Source: Peribacillus cavernae (GTDB lineage: Bacteria > Bacillota > Bacilli > Bacillales > DSM-1321). From it: a DNA stretch of 64,000 bases. The DNA lies in assembly GCF_003989135.1 (NCBI RefSeq), contig NZ_RYZZ01000030.1, positions 62,001 to 126,000 of the forward strand. Reading direction: 5' to 3'. Of this stretch, positions 45,053 to 53,968 are shown one piece after another. Within the stretch, counting starts at the first letter, position 1. Each line of letters starts with the position of its first letter. Both the position numbers and the translations under genes were made by a program. The notes under the pieces are model-generated. The model searched no databases. It was not told the DNA's origin and saw only the letters and a program-made list of their open reading frames with translations.

Positions 45053-46105
45053 TTACTTACCACGTACTTTAGCCAATTCAGTCATCATTTCATCTACAAG
45101 GTTTGCCCCAATTTTTTCTGCAAATTTATCATTTACTGGTTTGATAATTTCCTTCATTTTTTCCCGCTCTTGATCGGATACTTCGTTTATTTTCATTCCA
45201 GCTTTTTCGAGTTCTTTAATGGCTTTTTCATTTTCGCTGCGGTTTAAATCACGTTGGAACTTTCCTGCTTCTTCCGCTGCTTCCCGCATTATTTTCTGCT
45301 CTTCTTCAGACAGGCCATCCCAAAACTTTTTGCTGACTAGAAAAACGAATGGAGTATATACATGTTTTGTAAGGCTTAAATGAGATTGAACCTCATTATA
45401 TTTTTGGGTTACGATTGTTGGCATTGGATTTTCTTGGCCATCTACCGTTCCGCTCTCCAGCGCGGTAAATACTTCTGAGAAAGCCATTGGTGTAGGGTTA
45501 GCCCCTAATTTTTCAAAAGCATCTAAATGAACTTCATTTTGCATGGTACGAACCTTAAGCCCTTTAAAATCTTCCGCTGTTTTGACTGCATGCTTACTGT
45601 TTGTTAATTGGCGGAATCCGTTTTCCCAGTATCCCAGTCCTACTAGCCCCTGTTCCGGCAATCTTTCAAGGAGCTGCTTACCTACTTTCCCATCAAGAAT
45701 GGCATCCGCTTCTTTTTCAGTATTAAAAACAAAAGGAAAATCTAGCATGCCGTATTCCGGAACCATTCCCACAAGAGGTGAAGTGGAAGGTGTCGTAACT
45801 TCCTGCGTTCCTGCCTGGAGTGCTTCCGTCATTTTCAGATCATCACCCAGAGTCGCATCGAAAAAATTTTGCACTTTCATTTTTCCCCCGCTTTTCTCTT
45901 CGACAAGTTCTTTAAATTTATTCATTCCCTGGCCTTGCGGGTGAGCCTCACTGTTTCCAATACCGGTTTTAATCGTTCTTTCCTTTATCCCGTCATTAGC
46001 CGAACTGGCTGTCGTGTTGCTATCACTATTATTTCCACACGCGCTAAGTACCAAGATTCCTGGCAATACGATGCCTATCGCCCAACGTTTCACCCATTTT
46101 TTCAT
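45053..46105 (-). CDS. dctP: TRAP transporter DctP-type binding lipoprotein
   Basis: This 350-residue lipoprotein has the signal MKKWVKRWAIGIVLPGILVL and lipobox LSAC. DctP features are GLKVRTMQNEVHLDAFEKLG, with the ligand-binding Arg, and FTALESGTVDGQENPMPTI. It follows the DctM gene by 60 bp and precedes the LarA-like gene by 28 bp. It is one of two binding proteins flanking a single DctQM pair, and it is clearly different in sequence from the other, so the permease may accept ligands from both. The start follows CAGGGGGAAC. The ligand is probably a hydroxy or sugar acid. Confidence 0.94.
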   Translation of the reverse strand: MKKWVKRWAIGIVLPGILVLSACGNNSDSNTTASSANDGIKERTIKTGIGNSEAHPQGQGMNKFKELVEEKSGGKMKVQNFFDATLGDDLKMTEALQAGTQEVTTPSTSPLVGMVPEYGMLDFPFVFNTEKEADAILDGKVGKQLLERLPEQGLVGLGYWENGFRQLTNSKHAVKTAEDFKGLKVRTMQNEVHLDAFEKLGANPTPMAFSEVFTALESGTVDGQENPMPTIVTQKYNEVQSHLSLTKHVYTPFVFLVSKKFWDGLSEEEQKIMREAAEEAGKFQRDLNRSENEKAIKELEKAGMKINEVSDQEREKMKEIIKPVNDKFAEKIGANLVDEMMTELAKVRGK

Positions 46106-46165
46106 TTTGTTCCCCCTGCAACTTAATTTTAGTTTATGAATCTTTTTTGCTGAACTTCTATGATC

Positions 46166-47440
46166 CTACGTAAGCCACTCAAGCGGTACTGTTACAATAG
46201 AAGGAAATACAATTAACAAAACCAATACAATAATTTCAACTAGCAGAAATGGCCAAACTCCTTTCATCATATCTTCCATACTAATTTTACTTATCCCGCA
46301 CATTACATTTAAAACGGTTCCAACAGGCGGTGTTAGTAGCCCAATTGCATTATTAAGAATAAACAGTACTCCAAAGTAAACGGGGTCTATTCCTGCGTGT
46401 TCTACTACCGGCATTAATACAGGAGTAAGAATAAGAATAGTTGGTGTCATATCCATCGCTGTTCCTATTAAGATGACTAATAAGTTAATTGCTATAAGGA
46501 GCAGCAAAGGATGTTCCATAAATGGTTCCAACAAACTGATCACTTCGTTAGGCAAGTTGGCTACCGTAATAAGCCATGACGAAACAAGAGCTGCTGCGAC
46601 AAGAAACATAACCACACTCGTCATTTTCCCAGCATGGACAAACACTCTAAATAAATCCTTAACTTTCAATTCGCGGTATATGACCAAACCAACAAACAAT
46701 GCATAAACGGCAGCTACTACAGCAGCCTCGGTTGGAGTAAAAAGTCCCCCTTTCAAGCCTCCAATAATTATGACTGGAAGAAAAAGCGCCCAAATGCCTT
46801 TTCGAATTGATATAAGGATCTCTTTCAATGATTTTCGAGGTTGTACTTTTACTTTTTCTTTTCGTGCTACAATTGCCCAGGTAACAGTCAGCCCAACTGC
46901 CAACAAAAGACCCGGGACAATCCCGGCCATAAAAAGCTTAGTAATGGAAACGCCGCTCGCCACACCGAAAATAATAAATCCAATACTTGGCGGAATGATA
47001 GGTGCAATTATTCCACCCGCTGCAATTAATCCGCTGGATCGATTAACTTCATAACCGCTTTTAGCCATCATAGGAATTAATATCGCTCCTAATGCAGCCG
47101 TGTCTGCAACTGCAGAGCCTGACAGACTTGCAAATAATACACTAGCAATTATCGCAACATATCCGAGTCCTCCCCGTATATGCCCGACCATTGTCATTGC
47201 CATTTCAACAATACGCCTGGACAATCCACCTGCATTCATTAACTCTCCTGCCAGCATGAAAAAGGGGATCGCCATGAGAGGAAAATTATCTGCACCTGTA
47301 ATTAAGTTCTGTGCAACAATTTGGCTATCAAAAATTCCCAGGAAGAACATTAAAACAACGCTGCTAACCAGCAATGCAAATGCAATTGGCATACCTAAAC
47401 CCATTGCTCCAAGTAAAGAGCCAACAAATACCCCGATCAT
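46166..47440 (-). CDS. dctM: TRAP transporter large permease subunit (DctM)
   Basis: This 424-residue protein has about twelve membrane segments, typical of DctM. FPLMAIPFFMLAGELMNAGG, the central LSGSAVADTAALGAILIPMM and IIPPSIGFIIFG match family signatures. It is the sodium-coupled transporting subunit. Its ATG overlaps the dctQ stop by four bases, coupling their translation. It serves the binding proteins encoded on both sides. Confidence 0.95.
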   Translation of the reverse strand: MIGVFVGSLLGAMGLGMPIAFALLVSSVVLMFFLGIFDSQIVAQNLITGADNFPLMAIPFFMLAGELMNAGGLSRRIVEMAMTMVGHIRGGLGYVAIIASVLFASLSGSAVADTAALGAILIPMMAKSGYEVNRSSGLIAAGGIIAPIIPPSIGFIIFGVASGVSITKLFMAGIVPGLLLAVGLTVTWAIVARKEKVKVQPRKSLKEILISIRKGIWALFLPVIIIGGLKGGLFTPTEAAVVAAVYALFVGLVIYRELKVKDLFRVFVHAGKMTSVVMFLVAAALVSSWLITVANLPNEVISLLEPFMEHPLLLLIAINLLVILIGTAMDMTPTILILTPVLMPVVEHAGIDPVYFGVLFILNNAIGLLTPPVGTVLNVMCGISKISMEDMMKGVWPFLLVEIIVLVLLIVFPSIVTVPLEWLT

Positions 47441-47991
47441 GCTTGTTTTTCCTCCTTGCCTAAGTTTTCATCATGTATAGTTATCATTTCTTCTGAGTCA
47501 TTAATAATAATTAGTTCGTCATCCGCAATTTTGTTAAAAATAATTCGGTATAAATTATTGATTGTGATTATCCCCATCGAAACACTTACTAGTATTCCAG
47601 TCCCGTAAACCAAGGAAAGGGGCATGCCTACAGCCGGAGTCACACTATGTAAGTTAAGCACCGTCATTTTCCAGCTGCCATCCAGAATTAATAAGAGCAC
47701 AAAAATTATCAATAGGTCACTGATCACCAGTACTATTTTCTTCATTCTTTTTGACAGGCGTTTTACCACCATATCGACGCCTAAATGTTCCTTATTTTGA
47801 TAAGCCCCGATTGCTCCTAAAAAAGTGAGCCAGACGAATAAGTAACGCGACATTTCCTCTGACCATGTAATACCGGAATTAAAGAAGTAACGGAGAATAA
47901 CGTTCCCAAAAACTAGAACGACCATAATAGCTAAGGCTAAGGCAAGTATAATATTTAATAGATTTTCTAAGAAGGCTGATATTTTGGCCAC
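47437..47991 (-). CDS. dctQ: TRAP transporter small permease subunit (DctQ)
   Basis: This protein of about 184 residues has four hydrophobic segments. WSEEMSRYLFVWLTFLGAI and the following NKEHLGVDMV are the DctQ hallmark. The start is taken as GTG at 47991 (residues AKISAFLENLL follow) because AAGGGAGG lies seven bases upstream; the ATG at 48015 is before that site and less likely. It forms the membrane complex with DctM. The C terminus is unusually rich in acidic residues. Confidence 0.93.
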   Translation of the reverse strand: MAKISAFLENLLNIILALALAIMVVLVFGNVILRYFFNSGITWSEEMSRYLFVWLTFLGAIGAYQNKEHLGVDMVVKRLSKRMKKIVLVISDLLIIFVLLLILDGSWKMTVLNLHSVTPAVGMPLSLVYGTGILVSVSMGIITINNLYRIIFNKIADDELIIINDSEEMITIHDENLGKEEKQA

Positions 47992-48028
47992 TATTTTTCC
48001 TCCCTTATAAAACATTCGTTATTCCTAG

Positions 48029-49057
48029 TCACTCAGCTTTAATTTTTTTATACATTCCTTCAGCCCAGTCATACTCTTTAAAGATTTCCTGGTATAAAGG
48101 TTCAGAAGTTTTTCCCATATCTTTAATGAACTTTTCGCTTGGTTCAGAGAACTTAATTCCGTTATCTTGTAAAAACTTCTTATCTTCTTCATAGCTTTTT
48201 TCCAATAGTTCGAATTCGTATTCTGCCGCTTCCTTGGAGGCTGTTTCAATAATTTTTTGTTGTTCTTTCGTCAAGCTACCCCAGAATTTTTTGTTAATGA
48301 TATAGAGATTTGGACTAAACATATGTTTTGACTCTAGTACATCGCTTTGAACTTCATACCATCCTGATTGCCTTAGTGTGGCAATCGGGTTATCCTGTCC
48401 GTCTACAACCTTTTGTTCAAGTGCTGTGAATACTTCTGATATCGGCATTGGTGTTACATTGGTTCCAAGCGCTTCACCCAGCTTTATATAATTAGGAATG
48501 TTAGGCAATCTAAGCCGTAAACCATCAAGTTCTTTCATGTTTTCAATCGATCTGTTGCTTGAAAACATTCTAAAGCCATTAGCGCTCCATGCTAGCGGTT
48601 TTACTCCATGCTTTGGTTCTAAATCTTCAGTCAGTTCATCGCCGATTGGGCCATTAAGTACTGATTTGACATGCTCAAAGTCTCTGAAAAGAAAAGGCCA
48701 TTCTGGAACACCCATCTTCGGTATGTCCGATTGCATAATTAAACCTGGAATCCCCATTTCAATCGTGCCGTTCCTTACCCCATCGTAAAACTCTTTTTCA
48801 GCGCCTAAAGTACTATTGGCAAAAATTTCGACTTTCAACTCTCCATTACTTTCTTCTTCAACCACTTTTTTAAATTTTTCTTTTAATGCTACATTTTGGG
48901 GATGATCTTCAGCAAAATAGTGAGCAACCTTAATTGTTCTAGCTTTAGTCTCACCACCTGAGCTGCCTTCCGAACTCCCACCGCCGCACCCCGATAAAAA
49001 TAACGAACTGGCAACGGCTATACTTGATGCAACCCCCAGAAACTTTCTTCTTCTCAA
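48029..49057 (-). CDS. dctP: TRAP transporter DctP-type binding lipoprotein with twin-arginine-like signal
   Basis: This 342-residue protein is the first gene of the operon. The N terminus RRRKFLGVASSIAVASSLFLSGC combines a twin-arginine-like RRKFLG motif with a lipobox, so it may be exported folded by Tat and then lipidated. The DctP features GLRLRLPNIPNYIKLGEALG and FTALEQKVVDGQDNPIATL are present. It resembles the orphan DctP at 34918-35946 more than the other DctP of this operon. The start is a TTG at 49057, seven bases after AAGGGGGT. Upstream lie a cre site and a consensus promoter. Confidence 0.93.
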   Translation of the reverse strand: MRRRKFLGVASSIAVASSLFLSGCGGGSSEGSSGGETKARTIKVAHYFAEDHPQNVALKEKFKKVVEEESNGELKVEIFANSTLGAEKEFYDGVRNGTIEMGIPGLIMQSDIPKMGVPEWPFLFRDFEHVKSVLNGPIGDELTEDLEPKHGVKPLAWSANGFRMFSSNRSIENMKELDGLRLRLPNIPNYIKLGEALGTNVTPMPISEVFTALEQKVVDGQDNPIATLRQSGWYEVQSDVLESKHMFSPNLYIINKKFWGSLTKEQQKIIETASKEAAEYEFELLEKSYEEDKKFLQDNGIKFSEPSEKFIKDMGKTSEPLYQEIFKEYDWAEGMYKKIKAE

Positions 49058-49093
49058 ATTAATTACCCCCTTTTTTTCTTAAATTCCTAATCG

Positions 49094-49107
49094 TGAAAGC
49101 GGTTTCA
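49094..49107. promoter_or_regulatory. CcpA cre site, TGAAAGCGGTTTCA
   Basis: This matches the TGWAANCGNTNWCA consensus at every defined position. It lies 37 bp before the first TRAP gene and about 120 bp downstream of the -10 box at 49232, where CcpA would act as a roadblock. It indicates glucose repression of the whole 12-kb operon. Confidence 0.8.
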
Positions 49108-49207
49108 TAAAATAACAAAGAATTTTTTCTCTGTCAATTGGTTCCCTAATCAAATTAATTTTCAACTTTTGAAATAACGCGATTTGTTTTATAATGTAAA
49201 ACTCAAT

Positions 49208-49236
49208 TTGACAATGAAGAACCTAAGCAATATTAT
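49208..49236 (+). promoter_or_regulatory. Plus-strand sigma-A promoter facing a gene-free stretch
   Basis: TTGACA (49208-49213), 17-bp spacer, TATTAT (49231-49236). It overlaps the oppositely directed promoter at 49232-49259. No protein gene lies downstream before the strong terminator at 49573-49615, so a non-coding transcript of roughly 370 nt is possible. Confidence 0.5.
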
Positions 49237-49259
49237 ATTGTAATTCAACAAATTGTCAA
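49232..49259 (-). promoter_or_regulatory. Sigma-A promoter of the TRAP/acid-catabolism operon
   Basis: TTGACA (49259-49254), a 16-bp spacer and TATAAT (49237-49232): both hexamers are perfect. It is the best promoter in the window. The leader to the TTG start at 49057 is about 170 nt and includes the cre site. The two -35 regions of this and the plus-strand promoter form the inverted repeat TTGACAAT...ATTGTCAA. Confidence 0.75.
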
Positions 49260-49572
49260 CGAGAATTCTGAAAATAAAATCTATTCGGATTTTTTTCTTC
49301 AACATTGTTTTTTTGCAATACTTTTAAAAGTTTTAAAGTGAATGTCTGTCTTAATAACAATTTCACCTTTAAAACTAATTGATTGATCTTCTTTTACAAA
49401 ATAAATATAATTCTGAATTCCTATTCTGTATTTTTAATTCTCCTCAATCTTGCTGATTCTTATCAGTAGTGAAGACTATTGAACACTTCCTTTGAGACCG
49501 AAGCAAACTAACTTCAAACTAGATTATAAACCCATTTTTTTGCGTCCAGAGATGGCCAGTATCTACTGAAAA
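49260..49572. other. Gene-free stretch, possible non-coding transcript
   Basis: No reading frame with protein character was found. AGTTTTAAAGTGAA (near 49329) is complementary to TTCACCTTTAAAACT about 19 nt later with one bulge. If the plus-strand promoter is used, this stretch would be transcribed up to 49615. Confidence 0.35.
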
Positions 49573-49615
49573 AACACCCCCCTAATCGAATACATCATCC
49601 GATTAGGGGGGTGTT
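49573..49615. terminator. Strong bidirectional terminator
   Basis: AACACCCCCCTAATCG and CGATTAGGGGGGTGTT are perfect 16-bp arms around an 11-nt loop, with an A-run on the left and seven T on the right, so it can stop transcription in both directions. On the minus strand it would end the EamA transcript. Confidence 0.9.
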
Positions 49616-49701
49616 TTTTTATAGTACAAAACTATTTTATTTACAGATTTATTGTTGAAAAAAACGAGAAATAAATACAAATTTAATAAATAAATTCAGT
49701 C

Positions 49702-49809
49702 TTTATTTCCGAACATCCTGTGCAATGTTAATCACATGGCGTATTTTATCCCACTGTTGTTCTTCAAAGCCTCCGTCAAAATCCTGAAGCCCTTGTAAAC
49801 ACTCATTCT
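49702..49809 (-). pseudogene. Possible C-terminal gene scrap
   Basis: A minus frame reads CLQGLQDFDGGFEEQQWDKI then RHVINIAQDVRK and a stop. It has protein-like composition but no start. I do not recognise it. It may be a relic or chance. Confidence 0.25.
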
Positions 49810-49825
49810 AACGATTGCCTTGAGT

Positions 49826-50731
49826 TTATTTGGTCTCGTGCTCATAACTGAGAGCGAGTCTTTTCTTTTTTGACTTCCTCGATGAAAGATAAACTCCGGC
49901 GAAAATGATAAGCAGTCCGATAATTACATTCGGAGTAATTGACTCTCCCAGCAGGAGATAACCCCAGACCATAGCCGATGCAGGAATCAAGTAGGTGACG
50001 GTTGCCGCTAATTCAGGGCTTCCATTTTTATTAATATAAAAATAGATAAGCTGGCCAAATCCAGAACCAAAGCATCCAAGACCAATGATCGCGAAAATCG
50101 GCAGCGGTTCGAGCAACATGGCAGGCTTGAACGGCTCAGTAAGCACCATCCCGATTAAACCGACGGCTGCACCCGTCAACAAGGTGAAAGTCGTAATCAC
50201 TAGCACCCCGATATCTGACAAAAATCGTTTCGTTAGCTGGCCGGCAAGCCCATAACAGATGCTCGCTAAAAGCATCGTCCCAATCCCGATGAACTCCTGA
50301 CCGAAAAGCTGGCCGAATTGAAAATCCATCAGTACCACAATACCGAAAAACCCGATCAGGATGCCGATCCATTGACGGCCGGTAAGTACATAAGAAAAAA
50401 GAATAAATCCAATCAGCCCGGTCCAAATCGGAGTAGTCGCGTTAAGAATCGAAGCAGTAGTACTGTCTATCACTGTTTCACTAAGAGGAATCAACCCCCA
50501 TGCTAAGCCACAGTTAAAAATTCCGATAACAATCAGCGGTTTCCATGGCAGCCTGCCTCTGATTTCTTTCCGCTTCCACCATAAAATCGGAAGCAGGGTA
50601 ATCGCACCGGCCAAACAGCGCAGAAAAACAATCCCCCAGACGCCAGCTGGCGGAAGCAGCCACTTCATAAAAACAAACGATAATCCCCAAATCAAACTAA
50701 GCCCGATTAAGGCTCCATACAATCGAAGCAT
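49826..50731 (-). CDS. EamA/DMT-family transporter
   Basis: This 301-residue protein has ten hydrophobic segments in two EamA repeats, each with the family pattern (first: WGLSFVFMKWLLPPAGVWGI; second: LLASICYGLAGQLTKRFL). LNATTPIWTGLIGFILF marks the end of the first repeat. These proteins usually export amino acids or metabolites. The start at 50731 (MLRLYGAL) follows GGAAGGAGG; 15 codons upstream are open but without a site. The C terminus SSRKSKKKRL is basic and cytoplasmic. It is a single-gene unit. Confidence 0.92.
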   Translation of the reverse strand: MLRLYGALIGLSLIWGLSFVFMKWLLPPAGVWGIVFLRCLAGAITLLPILWWKRKEIRGRLPWKPLIVIGIFNCGLAWGLIPLSETVIDSTTASILNATTPIWTGLIGFILFSYVLTGRQWIGILIGFFGIVVLMDFQFGQLFGQEFIGIGTMLLASICYGLAGQLTKRFLSDIGVLVITTFTLLTGAAVGLIGMVLTEPFKPAMLLEPLPIFAIIGLGCFGSGFGQLIYFYINKNGSPELAATVTYLIPASAMVWGYLLLGESITPNVIIGLLIIFAGVYLSSRKSKKKRLALSYEHETK

Positions 50732-51016
50732 GATCTGCCTCCTTCCCTCTCTCTTATTATGGCAAACTCTGGGCAAGATTTCATGTAAAAATCTTGCTAT
50801 TTCATTTTTCCAATAATGATTCCATACAACTAATATATTTGAATAAATCGTATAGGTCCTCCAAGTAAAAATACTTATGATCTTGATAAAATCCAGTGGC
50901 CAAACACGCAGTTTTTACTTGATTGTAATCTCTTCGCTATCAATCCTTTACTTTTGCCCAAAAGAATATTAATAATCGGCTGATATTCTTAAAAAGTAGT
51001 TTAATAGAGACGGGAG

Positions 51017-51880
51017 ATGGATAGATTGCAAAGAAAATGGATGTCAGCCCTTGGCGCGCTTGTAATTGGATTTGGAATTGTCGCAGGAGGAGAAACAGGA
51101 ATGGCAAAGGAAAAACACAAGGAGATCTTAAATGTTTCACACCGCGGCGCTTCCGGCTACGCCCCGGAACATACGATTACCTCATACAAAATGGGTGAGA
51201 AAATGCACGGTGACTATATCGAAATTGATCTACAAATGACTAAGGATGGCAAGTTAATTGCCATGCACGATGAAAGATTAGACCGGACCACGAATGGTAC
51301 AGGCCTTGTAAAAGATTATACACTAGAGCAACTCAAGCAGCTGGATGCAGGCAGCTGGTTTAACGAACAATACCCTCAATACGCAAACCCGGAATATGCA
51401 GGATTACAAATACCCACTCTTGAAGATGTTTTTCAAAAGTTCGGTAAAAATAAAAAATATTATATCGAAACCAAATCACCTGAAGTTTACCCAGGAATGG
51501 AAAAAGAACTGCTGCGTCTCGTAAATGAATACGACATAAACAAAGAGACGCTTCTTGTTCAGTCTTTCAGTCCAGCCAGCCTGTTAACAATGAAAGAACT
51601 CGATCCATCGATTAAGCTCGTTCAACTGCTATCATACAAAACCAATGCAGTTATTACGGATGAAGAAATTGCCGCCATTAAAGAATATGCCATGGGTGTT
51701 GGTCCGAATTATACCTATTTAAACGAGGAATATATACAAAAAGTGGTCAACAACGGGCTCGAAATACACCCATTTACCGTCAATGACAAAGAAACGATGG
51801 AAAAACTGATTGACTGGGGTGTTACTGGAATGTTTACTAATTTTCCGGATCTGCTTCATGAGGTGACTAAAGGGAAGTAA
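51017..51880 (+). CDS. glpQ: Secreted glycerophosphodiester phosphodiesterase
   Basis: This 287-residue enzyme of the GDPD family has an N-terminal hydrophobic segment WMSALGALVIGFGIVAGG that should act as a secretion signal. SHRGASGYAPEHT contains the catalytic His and Arg, and EIDLQMTKDGKLIAMHDERL the metal-binding Glu-x-Asp and second His. GVGPNYTYLNEEYIQK is close to Bacillus GlpQ. It cleaves glycerophosphodiesters to glycerol 3-phosphate and an alcohol. The ATG at 51017 overlaps GGGAG, so a TTG at 51026, nine bases after that site, may be the true start. A hairpin follows the gene. Confidence 0.9.
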   Translation: MDRLQRKWMSALGALVIGFGIVAGGETGMAKEKHKEILNVSHRGASGYAPEHTITSYKMGEKMHGDYIEIDLQMTKDGKLIAMHDERLDRTTNGTGLVKDYTLEQLKQLDAGSWFNEQYPQYANPEYAGLQIPTLEDVFQKFGKNKKYYIETKSPEVYPGMEKELLRLVNEYDINKETLLVQSFSPASLLTMKELDPSIKLVQLLSYKTNAVITDEEIAAIKEYAMGVGPNYTYLNEEYIQKVVNNGLEIHPFTVNDKETMEKLIDWGVTGMFTNFPDLLHEVTKGK

Positions 51881-51972
51881 GCATTTCAAGGGCTTTATTA
51901 TCCAGACAGAATAAATTAGTTTGAGCCAGTGATCTTTTACATCATATACAGCCATGAATGTTCATTACTCGC

Positions 51973-52012
51973 ACTAACAGCATCATCCTATTATTAGGAT
52001 GATGCTGTTAGT
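51973..52012. terminator. Perfect 18-bp hairpin after glpQ
   Basis: ACTAACAGCATCATCCTA and TAGGATGATGCTGTTAGT flank TTAT. The stem is perfect, but only a loose T-rich tail follows. It probably ends the glpQ transcript. Confidence 0.7.
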
Positions 52013-52145
52013 CTTTCTGAATTTTGAGCAGCACCAGCATTTTGAGATAAAACTATTTTAATACATTGTCTGGAAGTAAATACTCCAATTTTCTATACTA
52101 AGGCTGAAAGTCTTGATATACTTAAGAAAAGGAGAGATTCCAATT

Positions 52146-52568
52146 ATGTACGAACTAAAAACAAAAGAAACCGATAGCAGTGTCATTGAGTTTATAGAAA
52201 ATGTCGAAAGCCCAAAAAAACGGGAAGACGCATATAAATTATTGGATATTTTTTCTGAAACGACGGGTTATGAAGCGAAGATGTGGGGACCGAGTATTAT
52301 TGGATTTGGTTCATATCATTATAAATATGAATCCGGTCATGAAGGCGATGCCCCGCTGGTAGGCTTCTCACCTCGGAAAGCCAAAATCAGTCTGTATTTT
52401 GCGACGGGTAACACAAAGCGAGAGGAATTGTTAAAGGACTTTGGAAAACATACGGCAGGAAAAGCGTGTATATACATCAATAAAGTAGCAGATATTGATA
52501 TTGATGTTCTGAAAGCGTTAATTAACCAATCTATAACGTTTTTGAAAGAAACCTATCCCAATAATTAA
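52146..52568 (+). CDS. DUF1801 domain protein
   Basis: This 140-residue protein has the DUF1801/YdhG pattern: EMWGPSIIGFGSYHYKYESG-like KMWGPSIIGFGSYHYKYESG near 45-64, GFSPRKAKISLYF, then CIYINKVADIDIDVLKALI. The biochemical role of the family is unknown. The ATG at 52146 follows AAAAGGAGAG; an earlier in-frame ATG at 52113 lacks a site. It converges on the ftsZ gene. Confidence 0.88.
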   Translation: MYELKTKETDSSVIEFIENVESPKKREDAYKLLDIFSETTGYEAKMWGPSIIGFGSYHYKYESGHEGDAPLVGFSPRKAKISLYFATGNTKREELLKDFGKHTAGKACIYINKVADIDIDVLKALINQSITFLKETYPNN

Positions 52569-52606
52569 AGCCTGCGGATTACTTGAATTTCGTCAGTTAT
52601 GAAAAT

Positions 52607-52661
52607 AAAAAAACTGTCCAAGTTTCGACAGCCTGAGTCTGCCTGGATAAGACAGTTTTTT
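52607..52661. terminator. Shared terminator between DUF1801 and ftsZ genes
   Basis: AAAAAACTGTC and GACAGTTTTTT face each other over about 32 nt in the convergent gap, eight bases beyond the ftsZ stop. The A and T runs permit termination in both directions, though the long loop makes it moderate. Confidence 0.5.
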
Positions 52662-52668
52662 AACTATA

Positions 52669-53808
52669 TCAACTCTTAGTACGATTCCGAAAGAACGTTG
52701 GAATATCGAGTGATTCTTTCGGTTGTTGCCGTTGTCGGCCATAATCCCGAACCGGTTCTTCACGTTTTAGCGGTTGGCGTCTAGGTGATGCTTTTGGCTG
52801 TGGTTTTGACATTTCTGTGGTTAAAGGACTGGAAGACCGTTCTAATGACGTAATCTCCTGATCATTGAAACCAGTAGCAATGACGGTTACCATAAATTCA
52901 TTTTTTAGGTTTTTGTTAATGACAGAACCGAAAATCATGTTTAATTCCTGGTCTGAAGAAGATGCAACAATATCCGCTGCCTCTTGTACTTCAAATAAAC
53001 TTAAATTGCTTCCGCTAGTGATGTTCAATAGTACTCCTTTAGCCCCATCGATGGAAGTTTCGAGGAGCGGACTAGAAATGGCTTGCTTTGCAGCTTCAAC
53101 AGCACGGTCTTTACCAGTTGCGATGCCGATGCCCATTAAGGCAGTGCCTTTATGAGACATGATCGTTTTCACGTCAGCAAAATCAAGATTGATTAAACCT
53201 GGTACAGCAATTAAATCCGAAATACCCTGTACACCCTGACGAAGGACATTATCCGCTTCACGGAATGCTTCAACAATTGGTGTTTTTCTATCTACAATCT
53301 CCAATAAACGATCGTTTGGGATCACAATTAATGTGTCCACCGCTTTCTTCATTAAGGCTATTCCACCTACAGCTAGTGATGCGCGCTTATTGCCTTCGAA
53401 CTTGAACGGACGTGTTATTACACCAATAGTTAGTGCCTTAAGCTCATGGGCAATTTGAGCAATAACAGGGGCTGCCCCGGTTCCTGTACCTCCGCCCATT
53501 CCGGCCGTAACGAATACCATGTCTGCACCTTCTAATGCTTCTTGGATCTGCTTTTTGCTTTCTTCCGCTGCTTTTCTGCCTACCTCTGGATTTGCACCTG
53601 CTCCTAAACCTCTTGTCAGTGTTGTACCGATTTGGATCTTAATCTCTGCTCTTGATAAGTTAAGAGCTTGTGCATCTGTATTAACAGCAATGAATTCTAC
53701 TCCCTGAACTCCTTGCTCGATCATACGGTTAACGGCATTGTTTCCCCCGCCGCCAACACCGATTACTTTAATCGTAGCTGATTGGTCTGTACTGTCAAAC
53801 TCCCTCAT
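52669..53808 (-). CDS. ftsZ: FtsZ cell-division GTPase, encoded outside the division cluster
   Basis: This 379-residue FtsZ has the tubulin signature GGGTGTG at 105-111, the T7 loop NLDFAD at 207-212 with catalytic Asp209 and Asp212, a variable linker and the C-terminal peptide [13 protein letters not shown] that binds FtsA, SepF and EzrA. The start at 53808 follows AGGAGG by seven bases; the frame is open 75 codons further but that stretch belongs to an ftsA-like tail. In Bacillus ftsZ sits in the dcw cluster; here neighbours are a DUF1801 gene and a PrsA-like gene. Substitutions such as [15 protein letters not shown] where FTFEGRKRxxQAxGG is usual suggest a diverged second copy. All catalytic residues remain, so it may be functional. 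Confidence 0.93.
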   Translation of the reverse strand: MREFDSTDQSATIKVIGVGGGGNNAVNRMIEQGVQGVEFIAVNTDAQALNLSRAEIKIQIGTTLTRGLGAGANPEVGRKAAEESKKQIQEALEGADMVFVTAGMGGGTGTGAAPVIAQIAHELKALTIGVITRPFKFEGNKRASLAVGGIALMKKAVDTLIVIPNDRLLEIVDRKTPIVEAFREADNVLRQGVQGISDLIAVPGLINLDFADVKTIMSHKGTALMGIGIATGKDRAVEAAKQAISSPLLETSIDGAKGVLLNITSGSNLSLFEVQEAADIVASSSDQELNMIFGSVINKNLKNEFMVTVIATGFNDQEITSLERSSSPLTTEMSKPQPKASPRRQPLKREEPVRDYGRQRQQPKESLDIPTFFRNRTKS

Positions 53809-53839
53809 CACAATTCCTCCTAAATCATCCAATTTTCCA

Positions 53840-53968
53840 CTAATCAAAGAAATACCTGAAGAACTTCTCTCTATTATTTGTAAAATACTCACTTTCTTTT
53901 GTTTTGATTTAGCAGCTTGTTTAGGAACTGAAGCTTTTTCGACAACTGGTTGTTCTACTGACTGACCA
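53840..53968 (-). pseudogene. Probable ftsA 3'-end remnant in front of ftsZ
   Basis: In one minus frame [20 protein letters not shown] and KQKK look like the Pro/Lys-rich linker of FtsA. In the next frame [18 protein letters not shown] and a stop at 53840 resemble the amphipathic membrane-targeting helix that ends FtsA. The stop is 31 bp before the ftsZ ATG, close to normal ftsA-ftsZ spacing. The rest of ftsA is missing. It suggests that this ftsZ arose by copying the end of an ftsA-ftsZ pair. Confidence 0.5.
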
